A DNA stretch of 63,474 bases, taken from Hyphomonadaceae bacterium. Its GTDB lineage: Bacteria; Pseudomonadota; Alphaproteobacteria; Rhizobiales; Hyphomicrobiaceae. The stretch is taken from the NCBI GenBank assembly GCA_019747815.1, contig JAIEQJ010000051.1, positions 1 through 63,474 of the forward strand, written 5' to 3'. Both the position numbers and the translations under genes were made by a program. Under the pieces are notes generated by a model that ran no database searches, was not told the origin of the DNA, and worked only from the letters and a program-made list of their open reading frames with translations. The stretch's first letter is position 1, and each line of letters begins with the position of its first letter. This document shows positions 20,501-27,623 of this stretch, in pieces.

Positions 20501-21012
20501 TCCGACTGATGCGCGCTGGTCGAGCTTTCGCACGTGTGATCATCGCCCATCAGGGCGAGCACGCCGCCGTGCTTGGACGTGCCGGCATGGTTGGCATGGC
20601 GAAACACGTCACCCGTGCGGTCGACGCCGGGGCCCTTGCCGTACCACACGCCGAACACGCCGTCGTACTTGCCCTCGCCCCTGAGCTCGGCCTGCTGCGA
20701 GCCCCACAGCGCGGTCGCGGCCAGGTCCTCGTTGAGGCCCGCCATGAACTTGATGTGGTTCGGCTCCAGAATGCCCTTGGCGCGCAGGAAGGCTGCCTCC
20801 AGCGAGGCGATGGGCGAGCCGCGGTAGCCGGTCACGTAGCCGGCAGTGTTGAGCCCCGCCCGCACGTCGCGGGCACGCTGGGTCAGCATCAGGCGCACGA
20901 TGGCCTGGGTGCCCGTCAAAAGCTGGTGGGTTTCGTCGAGAGCGTATTTGTCGTCGAGGCTGACCGTATGTTTGGGCATGGCGGTTGTGGGCCTTCGCGT
21001 TTCCTCACGCAC
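17503..21012 (-). CDS. Fused indolepyruvate:ferredoxin oxidoreductase
   Basis: A 1169-residue single-chain oxidoreductase predicted to decarboxylate aryl pyruvates oxidatively to arylacetyl-CoA, passing electrons to ferredoxin. From the N-terminus: a pyrimidine-binding half (TGTQAIVRLML, GYRGSPIASLE), a ThDP/Mg site (NLGDGTYIHSG with YNDAVAMTGGQ), a cysteine cluster for an Fe-S centre (CEGCGDCGVKSNC and CNKDFSCLNGFCP), the gamma domain (VTGVGGTGVVTVSALLGQ, DMTGLAQKGGAV), and a C-terminal family-specific domain. The GTG at 21012 was chosen because GGAGGAGG lies just upstream; an ATG 11 codons later lacks such a site. No ferredoxin gene is adjacent. The substrate may also be a branched-chain oxoacid. 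Confidence 0.9.
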   Translation of the reverse strand: MREETRRPTTAMPKHTVSLDDKYALDETHQLLTGTQAIVRLMLTQRARDVRAGLNTAGYVTGYRGSPIASLEAAFLRAKGILEPNHIKFMAGLNEDLAATALWGSQQAELRGEGKYDGVFGVWYGKGPGVDRTGDVFRHANHAGTSKHGGVLALMGDDHTCESSTSAHQSEFAFLDYMMPVLNPAGVQEILDYGILGFGLSRFAGVWVGIKCVKDNIEATSTVDGRVDRIQIKIPDDFTMPPGGLGIRLGDQALAKEARLHDFKRAAILAFARANKFDRLITSGGASPKIGIITTGKSYLDVRQAFDELGIDEVRANALGIRLYKVGMTWPLEPQGVLKFAQGLDLILVIEEKRALIETQVKEQLYDLPHRPRVLGKKDENEQWLFPAKYALDPTDIAIKLGERLIRDGAGDDIKARVAELKRLKGNRPEAAEAATRIPYFCPGCPHNSSTVVPQGSRAYAGIGCHYMAHWMDRSTEGFTQMGGEGTNWIGEAPFSKTQHVFQNLGDGTYIHSGSLAIRAARAAGVTMTFKILYNDAVAMTGGQPLDGGISVSMILRQVLAEGIETVVVVTDEPHKYPAGFIPHGVPVYDRRDLQKVQQELRETPGVSVLLYDQTCAAEKRRRRKRGLFPDPDKRVFINPAVCEGCGDCGVKSNCVAVVPLETELGTKRAIDQSACNKDFSCLNGFCPSFVTVHGAKVRKARKPVGETGVTAMLASLPEPNLPSLDHPYTMLVTGVGGTGVVTVSALLGQAAHLEGKGFGAIDMTGLAQKGGAVACHMRVAKTVDQIHAIRAGVAGADLVLGCDLVVTASNKVLETIKPDHTAVVFSDYEMSTADFTRKADLKVPGAALRHAIAERAGKAPVHHFDAHTAAVKLFGDSIAANVFLLGYAYQLGCVPIGAAAIEQAIELNGAAVEMSKGAFRFGRLAAHDMGAIDRMMGPAKPLAPKPQTLDDIVAYRAAELADYQHARLADRYRARIADLAEVERSNAPGRAGLAEAAARGYHKLLAYKDEYEVARLFTSPAFEAVLAEQFEARAKLEFHLAPPLLARRDRLTGEPRKMRFGRWMLPVFRLLAKGKALRGTAWDVFGYTHERKLERRMIADYEKLLDEIAERLTPASHATAVALAGLPLDIKGFGHIKERNYKAVKAREALLLAELRNPSPTRTLRAAE

Positions 21013-21319
21013 CGCGCCACCTCCTCCCGGCGGGCGGCCGTATGCCTACAGATGCCAGAGTCCGGCCATTATCGCAAACGCTGCACCGGACCCGCTCCAC
21101 CTTTGAAATGGGGTCGACGGTCTCTTGCCGCAATCATGCGATGCACACAGTCATTCCGACGGGGCCCGCCATTGCAAGGCAGCGTTTTGCACGCCATTGG
21201 CCGCAACAATATTGCGCGCCATGCCGGCGGTGGTGGACGGCCATGCGCCAGCCCGAGGCGGAAACCCCGCGGGAGGCCTGGAAGCACCCCCGCGGTCGGC
21301 TGGGAACCGGATCAGATAC
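21013..21319. other. Intergenic region upstream of the oxidoreductase gene
   Basis: About 307 bases between the start of the oxidoreductase gene and the end of the DUF2147 gene, both on the minus strand. Apart from the strong GGAGGAGG site next to the oxidoreductase start I see no gene, hairpin or convincing promoter. Confidence 0.5.
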
Positions 21320-21736
21320 TCACTTCACGCGGGTGAACGTTGTGGTCTTGCAGAACACGGCGGCCACGCACCCCGACAGGTCAACCTCGGTCTTGCTCTT
21401 GACGGTCAGCGTCCCCGAGTAGGTCTTCCCGTCCGCCCGGTTGTACAACGATCCCGACCATTTGTTCGGCCCGGCCTTCTTGGCGCCCTGCATGATGACG
21501 AGACCGACAATGGCACGGTTGCGCTTGGCGGGATCGGGGTTCTTGTCGTCGGTCTTCTGTCCGTCCGCGACCTTGACGATCTTGGCACACACCCCGTCGC
21601 CGCATTTGTAGAACTCGGTGTGCGATTTGTTCTCGGGGTTGAGCCACACGCCAACGGCATCCTCAGCCGTCTGCGCATACACCGCGCTACCAATAACCAT
21701 GGCGGTCGCGAAGGCCGCAGCCAAAATCTTCCTCAT
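21320..21736 (-). CDS. DUF2147 family periplasmic protein
   Basis: A 138-residue exported protein. The signal peptide spans residues 1 to about 21 (ending in YAQ). The mature domain shows the DUF2147 pattern: GVWLNPENKSHTEFYKCGDGVCAKIV near the start, GLVIMQGAKKAGPNKWSGSLYN, then DGKTYSGTLTVKSKTEVDLSGC, each read here in parts. The family is a small lipocalin-like beta barrel of unproven function in the envelope. AGGGAGA precedes the ATG. It is monocistronic. Confidence 0.85.
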   Translation of the reverse strand: MRKILAAAFATAMVIGSAVYAQTAEDAVGVWLNPENKSHTEFYKCGDGVCAKIVKVADGQKTDDKNPDPAKRNRAIVGLVIMQGAKKAGPNKWSGSLYNRADGKTYSGTLTVKSKTEVDLSGCVAAVFCKTTTFTRVK

Positions 21737-21856
21737 GCGCCGTCTCCCTAGCTTGAAGCACCATCTGTCTTGCCAGACCTGGCTCCTTCAAAATCAAGCC
21801 TGACACCGAACTGCGGCGTATACGCGGCAGATTGAGCAGGGTCATGTTGAGCAGGG

Positions 21857-22756
21857 TCATGGCGAGCGGGCAACGCGCATGCGCCAACCCAGCGCCACCA
21901 ACCCAACCACCACAGAAGAAAAGACAATTTCCATCCAGCCGATGGTCTCGCCGAGCAGGAGATAAGCGGCCACCAGCGTCACGAACGGTTGCAGAAGCTG
22001 CATCTGGCCGATCTTGGCGATACCGCCCAGCGACATGCCCTTGTTCCACGCGAAGAAGCCGAGAAACTGGCTGAACACCGCGACGTAGAGGAAGCCGGCC
22101 CAGGCCGATGCCGAAGCGCCCCAGTTGATCGGCGGCGCGAGAAAGAGAAACAGCACAAGGATCGCCGGAGCCGAAACAACGAGAGCCCAGGAGATGACCT
22201 CCCATCCGCCGATGCGCAGCGACATCTCCCCGCCAAGCGCATAGGCCGTTGCGGCCGAAAGGGCCGCGGCGGCCAGCAGTAGATCGGCCCAATGAAGGTT
22301 GCCAGCGCCGCTGCCTGACAGGATCGCATAGATCAGCACGACCAACGTGCCCACAACACCGCAGATCCAGAACCCCAGGGACGGGCGCTCATGCGCGACC
22401 AGCACGCCGGCCATCGCCGTCAGCAGCGGCAAAACGGCCAGCACGACCGCGGCATGCGAGGCCGGCGCATATTGCATCGCGATTGTCATCAGAAGCGGGA
22501 AGCCGATGATGGAGCAGACGGAAAACCAGAAGAGGCGGCCCCAGTCGCGCCGTTGTGGCGGCTGGGGTCGCACGATCACCAAGGTGAGTGCCGCCAAGAG
22601 GGCGGCCAGCAATGCCCGCCCCAGCGTGATGAACAGCGGATCGAGCTCCAGCACCGCGGCTCGCGTTGCGGGCATGGTCAGGCTGAAAATGACAACCCCA
22701 AGCAGGCCGAGGAACAGGGCGTGGCGCTGGCGGCGCGTGGAAGGATCGACAGGCAT
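21857..22756 (-). CDS. DMT superfamily transporter (EamA domains)
   Basis: A 299-residue membrane protein with about ten hydrophobic segments arranged as two EamA repeats (first with LELDPLFITLGRALLAALLAAL, second with LLQPFVTLVAAYLLLGETIGW, shown in parts). These are exporters of metabolites or amino acids; substrate unknown. Its start is close to, and partly opposite, the MT-A70 gene on the other strand, so the two genes are divergent with almost no space for separate promoters. Confidence 0.85.
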   Translation of the reverse strand: MPVDPSTRRQRHALFLGLLGVVIFSLTMPATRAAVLELDPLFITLGRALLAALLAALTLVIVRPQPPQRRDWGRLFWFSVCSIIGFPLLMTIAMQYAPASHAAVVLAVLPLLTAMAGVLVAHERPSLGFWICGVVGTLVVLIYAILSGSGAGNLHWADLLLAAAALSAATAYALGGEMSLRIGGWEVISWALVVSAPAILVLFLFLAPPINWGASASAWAGFLYVAVFSQFLGFFAWNKGMSLGGIAKIGQMQLLQPFVTLVAAYLLLGETIGWMEIVFSSVVVGLVALGWRMRVARSP

Positions 22757-22782
22757 TGGAGGTCGCCGTTGTATGTGATTGG

Positions 22783-23430
22783 ATGAGCACCATGACGAAT
22801 CAAGGCCACGACGACCTCCGGGAGCTAGCTGCTGGGCGCGTATTTGCGACCGTCCTCGCCGACCCTCCGTGGCAGTTCGTCAACCGCACCGGCAAGATGG
22901 CACCTGAGCACAAGCGCCTCAACCGCTATGAAACGCTGACCACCGATGCAATCTGCGCTCTGCCCGTGGCCAGCATCTTGGCGGACAAGTCTCATCTCTA
23001 TCTCTGGGTGCCGAACGCGCTGCTGCCGGACGGCCTGCGCGTGATGGCGGCTTGGGGCTTCGACTATAAGACCAACATCGTATGGGAAAAGATTCGCAAG
23101 GACGGCGGCCCCGACGGACGCGGCGTCGGCTTCTACTTCCGCAATGTCACGGAGCTTCTGCTGTTCGGCACGCGTGGCCGCAACAATCGCACGCTGCCGC
23201 CCGGACGGCGGCAGGTCAATTTCATCGCCGCCCGCAAGCGCGAGCATTCGCGCAAGCCTGACGAGCAGTACGCCATCATCGAGGCCTGCAGCCCCGGTCC
23301 GTACCTGGAATTGTTTGCACGCGGCCGGCGCCGGAACTGGACCTCTTGGGGCGATCAGGCCGTTGAAAGCTACCGGCCAACCTGGGAGACCTACGCCAAC
23401 CACTCCGCAGCCGAGGTGGAATTGTTGTAG
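22783..23430 (+). CDS. MT-A70 family adenine methyltransferase
   Basis: A 215-residue S-adenosylmethionine-dependent methyltransferase with the catalytic DPPW motif at residues 27-30 and the family patterns HLYLWVPNALL, TNIVWEKIRK, RNVTELLLFGTRG and EHSRKPDEQYAIIE. The protein is one compact domain with no target-recognition extension. Members methylate N6 of adenine in DNA or RNA; the target here is unknown. No restriction nuclease is adjacent. The ATG at 22783 is the first after the divergent gene; a TTG at 22756 and an ATG at 22792 are alternatives, and no start has an ideal ribosome site. Confidence 0.87.
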   Translation: MSTMTNQGHDDLRELAAGRVFATVLADPPWQFVNRTGKMAPEHKRLNRYETLTTDAICALPVASILADKSHLYLWVPNALLPDGLRVMAAWGFDYKTNIVWEKIRKDGGPDGRGVGFYFRNVTELLLFGTRGRNNRTLPPGRRQVNFIAARKREHSRKPDEQYAIIEACSPGPYLELFARGRRRNWTSWGDQAVESYRPTWETYANHSAAEVELL

Positions 23431-23475
23431 GCTGAGCGGAGGAGAACGAAGAAGCGCTTGCGAGGCCCACAAGAC

Positions 23476-23937
23476 ATGGTGAACCGCGCGGGAATTCGGC
23501 GACCAATGCTGACGGTCGGCGTGTCCTTTGCCTTCATGATTTTAGCTGGCTCCGTGCTGCATCCGGCCCCGGGGCACGCCGATGCGGCCCTGGCGGTGGG
23601 CCTCCCTGGCGATGTGGCCAAGCAGGGCGTCGCCATGGGCTACGCCCTCAACTACGCGAGCAAGCAGGAGGCCCAGGCCGAGGCGCTCAAACGCTGCCGC
23701 GAATTCAGGGACGCGCCACAAGCCACCCGCGACCTGTGCAAGATCGTCGAGAACTTCCGCGACCGGTGCGTTGCCATCGCCCTCGACCCCGATGCTGGCA
23801 CCACCGGACTAGGCTGGGCCGTGGCGAAGAAACAGGAGCAGGCCGAAGAGCTCGCGATGGATAAATGCGTCGACACCGCCGGCAAGCAGCGGCGCGACTT
23901 CTGCCGCATCACTTTCACGCGCTGCGACAAGAAGTGA
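23476..23937 (+). CDS. Exported DUF4189-like protein
   Basis: A 153-residue protein with a hydrophobic signal segment at about residues 12-37 (LTVGVSFAFMILAGSVL). The mature part has AVGLPGDVAKQGVAMGYALNY, a helix rich in Ala/Glu/Lys, then the core CVAIALDPDAGTTGLGWAVA and six cysteines, a pattern typical of DUF4189 (small secreted proteins of unknown role, likely disulfide-bonded), cited here in parts. The ATG at 23476 was chosen over TTG 23458, which has GGAGGAG 12 bases upstream and remains possible. It is convergent with the acyl-CoA dehydrogenase gene, ten bases apart. Confidence 0.7.
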   Translation: MVNRAGIRRPMLTVGVSFAFMILAGSVLHPAPGHADAALAVGLPGDVAKQGVAMGYALNYASKQEAQAEALKRCREFRDAPQATRDLCKIVENFRDRCVAIALDPDAGTTGLGWAVAKKQEQAEELAMDKCVDTAGKQRRDFCRITFTRCDKK

Positions 23938-23947
23938 CGCCCTGCGC

Positions 23948-25096
23948 CTAGGCCCGATTTCCCCCCAATATCTTGCGCGAGATGACGACGCGCATGATCT
24001 CGTTGGTGCCCTCCAGGATCTGATGCACGCGCAAATCACGCACCAGCTTCTCCAGGCCGTAGTCCTTGAGATACCCGTAGCCGCCGTGAATCTGTAAGGC
24101 CTCGTTGCACACCTTGAAACCCAGATCGGTGGCCAAACGCTTGCCCATGGCCGAGTACATCGAGGCTTGGGGATCGGCGCGGTCGATGGCATCGGCGGCG
24201 CGATAGATCATCAGGCGTGAGGCTTCCAGCTCCGTCGCCATGTCGGCGATCTTGAACTGCAGCGCTTGAAAATCGCCGATGTTCTTGCCGAATGCCTTGC
24301 GCTCGAACATGTATTGGCGTGCCTTGTCGAGCGCCGCCCATGCCGCCCCCAGCGAGCAGGCACCGATATTGATCCGCCCACCGTCCAGCCCGCTCATGGC
24401 GAACTTGAAGCCTTGCCCCTCCTCGCCGATGCGCTGCGCCGCGGGCACCTTGCAGTTCTCGAAAATCACCTGCCGCGTCGGCTGCGCATTCCAGCCCATC
24501 TTCCTCTCGTTGGCACCGAACGAAAGGCCGGGCGCATCCTTCAGAACCGCAAAGGCCGACACCCCGCCGGCTCCCTCGTCTCCCGTACGCGCGAAGACGA
24601 AATAGAAGTCCGTGGCGCCCGCGCCGGAGATGAACTGCTTGGTGCCGTTGAGAATGTAGTGATCGCCCGAGCGCTTGGCCGTGGTCTTGAGACCGGCGGC
24701 ATCCGAGCCGGCACCGGGCTCGGTCAGGCAGTAGCTGGACAGCCATGCCATGGAGGCGAGCTTGGGCATCCACGCCTTGATTTGCGTGTCGGAGGCATAC
24801 TTGCCAACCATCCATGCCACCATGTTGTGGATCGAGATGTAGCCCGAGATGGCCGGGCATCCGTAGGCCAACGCCTCCATGATCAGCGCACCGTCCATGC
24901 GCGAGAGGCCCGAGCCGCCCTTGGCTTCCGGCACATAGATGGTGGCCATGCCGAGGGAAGCCGTTTCCCTGATGACGTCGACGGGGAAATGGCCCGCCTC
25001 GTCCCATTCGCCCGCATGCGGGGCAATGCGCTCCTTGGCGAAGGTGAGGGCCGTCTCCTGGATGGCGGCCTGCTCTTCAGTCAAAGCGAAATGCAT
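23948..25096 (-). CDS. Acyl-CoA dehydrogenase, isobutyryl-CoA dehydrogenase-like
   Basis: A 382-residue FAD-dependent acyl-CoA dehydrogenase. Family signatures are SYCLTEPGAGSDAAGLKTTA (FAD/substrate region), GGRINIGACSLG, KAFGKNIGDFQALQFKIADM and the catalytic Glu at about 362 in ILEGTNEIMR. The N-terminal ALTEEQAAIQETALTFAKE and SRMDGALIMEALAYGCPA resemble the ACAD8 (isobutyryl-CoA) branch of valine catabolism; short/branched-chain specificity is inferred. The true start is the ATG at 25096; the frame stays open to 26113 through the neighbouring gene region. Electrons would pass to ETF, whose genes are not in the window. Confidence 0.88.
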   Translation of the reverse strand: MHFALTEEQAAIQETALTFAKERIAPHAGEWDEAGHFPVDVIRETASLGMATIYVPEAKGGSGLSRMDGALIMEALAYGCPAISGYISIHNMVAWMVGKYASDTQIKAWMPKLASMAWLSSYCLTEPGAGSDAAGLKTTAKRSGDHYILNGTKQFISGAGATDFYFVFARTGDEGAGGVSAFAVLKDAPGLSFGANERKMGWNAQPTRQVIFENCKVPAAQRIGEEGQGFKFAMSGLDGGRINIGACSLGAAWAALDKARQYMFERKAFGKNIGDFQALQFKIADMATELEASRLMIYRAADAIDRADPQASMYSAMGKRLATDLGFKVCNEALQIHGGYGYLKDYGLEKLVRDLRVHQILEGTNEIMRVVISRKILGGNRA

Positions 25097-25315
25097 AGCG
25101 GCTTGTTCCCATGGCGGTTTCGAGACACGTTTGCCGACCCTTGGTGGGGCGTCAAGTCGTTCCGGACGGTCAATCACCGGGGCCGGAGGCATCCCCACGC
25201 GGCGGGGCAACGACTGGCGACAGGGGGGTGTGCAACCCCACATGCAATGGGGTTGAAGCCTGCAGGGCTGCCGGTAAGGTGCAAAGGTTGCCGCCGCCGA
25301 TACGAGAGGAGCCAC

Positions 25316-26398
25316 ATGTGGCCGGACCGCAGACTGCTCGATCTCATCGGCATTGACCTGCCGATCATCCAGGCCCCGATGGCCGGCGCCAACGGCTCGG
25401 CAATGGCCGTTGCCGTCAGCGAGGCCGGCGGCCTTGGCTCGTTGCCCTGCGCCATGCTGGATGCGGCCAAAATGCGGGCCGAGGTCGGCGTCATCCGCCA
25501 GCGCACGGCCAAGCCCTTCAACGTCAATTTCTTCTGTCACAAGCCGGCCAAGCCCGACCCGCAGCGTGACGCGGCCTGGAAGGCGCGGCTCAGCGCCTAC
25601 TACGTCGAGCTCGGCCTCGACGCCGATGCCTCGGCGCCGGCGGTCAATCGCGCGCCCTTCGACGCGGCCATGTGCGAGATCGTGGAGGACCTCAAGCCCA
25701 AGGTTGTCAGCTTCCATTTCGGCCTGCCGGCGCCGGCATTGCTGGGGCGCGTAAAGGCTGCGGGCTGCATCGTGCTCAGCTCGGCCACCACGGCGGAGGA
25801 AGCCCGCTGGCTGGAGGATCGCGGCTGCGATGCCATCATCGCCCAAGGCTACGAGGCGGGCGGACATCGCGGCATGTTCCTCACGGACACGATCGCGGCG
25901 CAAGCGGGCACCTTCGCGTTGCTGCCGCAGGTGGTCGATGCGGTGAAGGTGCCGGTGATTGCGGCTGGCGGCATTGCCGATGGCCGCGGTGTGGCGGCAG
26001 CCTTCGCGCTGGGCGCATCGGCCGCTCAGGTGGGCACGGCCTATCTCTTCACGCCGGAGGCGACGATCACGACGATACACCGGGCGAGCCTGCGCGCCGC
26101 GCGCGACGATCACACCGCGCTGACGAATATCTTCACTGGCCGGCCGGCGCGGGGCCTCATCAATCGGGCGATGCGCGAGCTTGGGCCGATGTCGGACCTG
26201 GCACCCGCGTTCCCGACCGCCGGCGGCGCGCTGGCACCGCTGAAGGCCAGGGCGGAGGCGACAGGCTCAGGGGATTTCTCCGCGCAATGGTCCGGACAAG
26301 CTGCCCGCCTTGGCCGCGAGATGGGCGCAAGCGAGCTGACCAGGAAACTGGCCGAGGACACGGCTCAACGGCTCAAACAGATGGCATCGCCGGCCTGA
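25316..26398 (+). CDS. Nitronate monooxygenase (2-nitropropane dioxygenase family)
   Basis: A 360-residue FMN-dependent TIM-barrel enzyme that oxidises alkyl nitronates such as propionate-3-nitronate. Motifs are LPIIQAPMAGANGSAMA at the N-terminus, NVNFFCHKP, GCDAIIAQGYEAGGHRG with the catalytic His184, PVIAAGGIADGRGVAAAFALGA and GTAYLFTPEA. It resembles class I enzymes. The ATG at 25316 has AGAGGAG five bases upstream. It is divergent from the acyl-CoA dehydrogenase gene, with 219 bases between the starts. Some members of the fold are enoyl-ACP reductases or other FMN enzymes, so substrate is not certain. Confidence 0.88.
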   Translation: MWPDRRLLDLIGIDLPIIQAPMAGANGSAMAVAVSEAGGLGSLPCAMLDAAKMRAEVGVIRQRTAKPFNVNFFCHKPAKPDPQRDAAWKARLSAYYVELGLDADASAPAVNRAPFDAAMCEIVEDLKPKVVSFHFGLPAPALLGRVKAAGCIVLSSATTAEEARWLEDRGCDAIIAQGYEAGGHRGMFLTDTIAAQAGTFALLPQVVDAVKVPVIAAGGIADGRGVAAAFALGASAAQVGTAYLFTPEATITTIHRASLRAARDDHTALTNIFTGRPARGLINRAMRELGPMSDLAPAFPTAGGALAPLKARAEATGSGDFSAQWSGQAARLGREMGASELTRKLAEDTAQRLKQMASPA

Positions 26399-26411
26399 GG
26401 CCTTGCCTCGC

Positions 26412-27059
26412 TCACCTGAGCGGCTTGATGCGTTCCCCTGGCATCAGATCGTAGGGGTCTTTCCAACCCGGCAACGCGCGCATGCGTTCGATCCAGGCGT
26501 GCAGATTGGGAGTGCTCTTGGCCCAGTCATAGCCGCTCTCCTCGGGCGGGTAGAACATGTATCCCGCAAGCGAAAAGTCGGCGATCGTCGGCTTGTCTCC
26601 GGCCACGAAGCTGGACCTGCCCAGATGCCTTTCGACAATGCCCAGCGTGCTGTCGAAGCGGCCCTTGAGGAAGGCCAGCACGTTGGGATCGGGTGCATTG
26701 GGCAGAAATGCCTTCATGAAGCGATAGGTGGCGAAGGTGCCCGTGAACTTGTGGTTGTCGAACAGAATCCAGCGCAGCGCTTCCAGGCGCTCGTCCTCGG
26801 TCGCAGGCTTGAACTTGCCTGTCTTGTCGGCGAGATAGGTCAGAATGACGCCGGACTGCGTGAGTTTCTTGCCGTCGACCTCCGGCACCGGCGCCTCGCC
26901 CATCGCATTGACGGCCTCGCGCCATTTGGGATCGCGCGTGGCGCCATGCATAAAATCGGTAAACACCGGCTCCCAGTCGAGGCCGGCACAGTTGAGATAG
27001 AGCGCGACCTTGAAGGAGTTTCCGGACTGGCAAAAGCAGTGCAGCTTGTATTGGGCCAT
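26412..27059 (-). CDS. Glutathione S-transferase
   Basis: A 215-residue cytosolic GST. The N-terminal thioredoxin-like domain (residues 1 to about 80) has CFCQSGNSFKVALYLN and the glutathione-binding EVDGKKLTQSGVILTYLADK; the rest is the all-helical domain, with GDKPTIADFSLAGYMFY as the N-capping/hydrophobic staple region. Substrate is unknown. GAGGGG lies upstream of the ATG. It is convergent with the nitronate monooxygenase gene (13 bases apart) and divergent from the cyclotransferase gene. Confidence 0.9.
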   Translation of the reverse strand: MAQYKLHCFCQSGNSFKVALYLNCAGLDWEPVFTDFMHGATRDPKWREAVNAMGEAPVPEVDGKKLTQSGVILTYLADKTGKFKPATEDERLEALRWILFDNHKFTGTFATYRFMKAFLPNAPDPNVLAFLKGRFDSTLGIVERHLGRSSFVAGDKPTIADFSLAGYMFYPPEESGYDWAKSTPNLHAWIERMRALPGWKDPYDLMPGERIKPLR

Positions 27060-27132
27060 GGCAATGTCCCCTCGGGATTGTCTGCCACGCTACCATGACT
27101 GACGCGGCCTGTGCACTCGGCGGGAAAGGCAG

Positions 27133-27534
27133 ATGACCCCAAACCTCTTCGTCTACGGCACACTGCTTTCGACTGCCGGGCATCGCATGGGCGCACGGTT
27201 GCGGCGCGAGGCTCGCCTGATCGGCGAAGCAACGATCCGAGGACGGCTCTACCGCATCACGCGCTACCCCGGACTGGTCGAGGGCTCAGACCTTGATGCC
27301 CGGGTGCACGGCGAGGTCTATCTGTTGAGGAGCCCCGCGGTCGCCCTGCAGTGGCTGGATGCCTATGAGGGGATCGTACCCGGCACCCGCAATCAAAACG
27401 AGTATGAGCGGGTCCAGCGCTCCGTGTGCCTGACCTCGGGCGAGCACCTGACGGCGTGGGTTTTCCTCTATCGCGAGAGCGTTGCGCGACGCCATCCGAT
27501 CCCCGGCGGTCGGTGGGTGCCCGCCGCGCCGTGA
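27133..27534 (+). CDS. Gamma-glutamylcyclotransferase family protein
   Basis: A 133-residue protein of the AIG2/GGCT fold. It has the substrate-loop signature FVYGTLLS at residues 6-13, a catalytic-type glutamate at about 79 in AYEGI, and RGRLYRI and VHGEVYLL strands in the expected order. Enzymes of this fold release 5-oxoproline from gamma-glutamyl compounds. Neighbouring a divergent GST makes a glutathione-related role plausible, but that is inference. GGGAAAGG precedes the ATG. Confidence 0.85.
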   Translation: MTPNLFVYGTLLSTAGHRMGARLRREARLIGEATIRGRLYRITRYPGLVEGSDLDARVHGEVYLLRSPAVALQWLDAYEGIVPGTRNQNEYERVQRSVCLTSGEHLTAWVFLYRESVARRHPIPGGRWVPAAP

Positions 27535-27623
27535 CGACAGCGTCCTTGCATTCGCGGCAGGGCTCGGCACTATTCCGCCAAATGCACCGCCAAGGCGCGG
27601 GGCCTGGTCTTGGAGGACAGAGC

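Noticed and set aside
17605-21336. Two long plus-strand frames (686 and 554 residues)
   Set aside because: They lie antisense to the indolepyruvate oxidoreductase gene, which has all catalytic motifs; the antisense frames show no domain.
22783-23430. Prophage or restriction-modification island around the MT-A70 gene
   Set aside because: Neighbours are ordinary chromosomal genes on both sides, with no integrase, phage structural gene, nuclease or attachment-site duplication visible.
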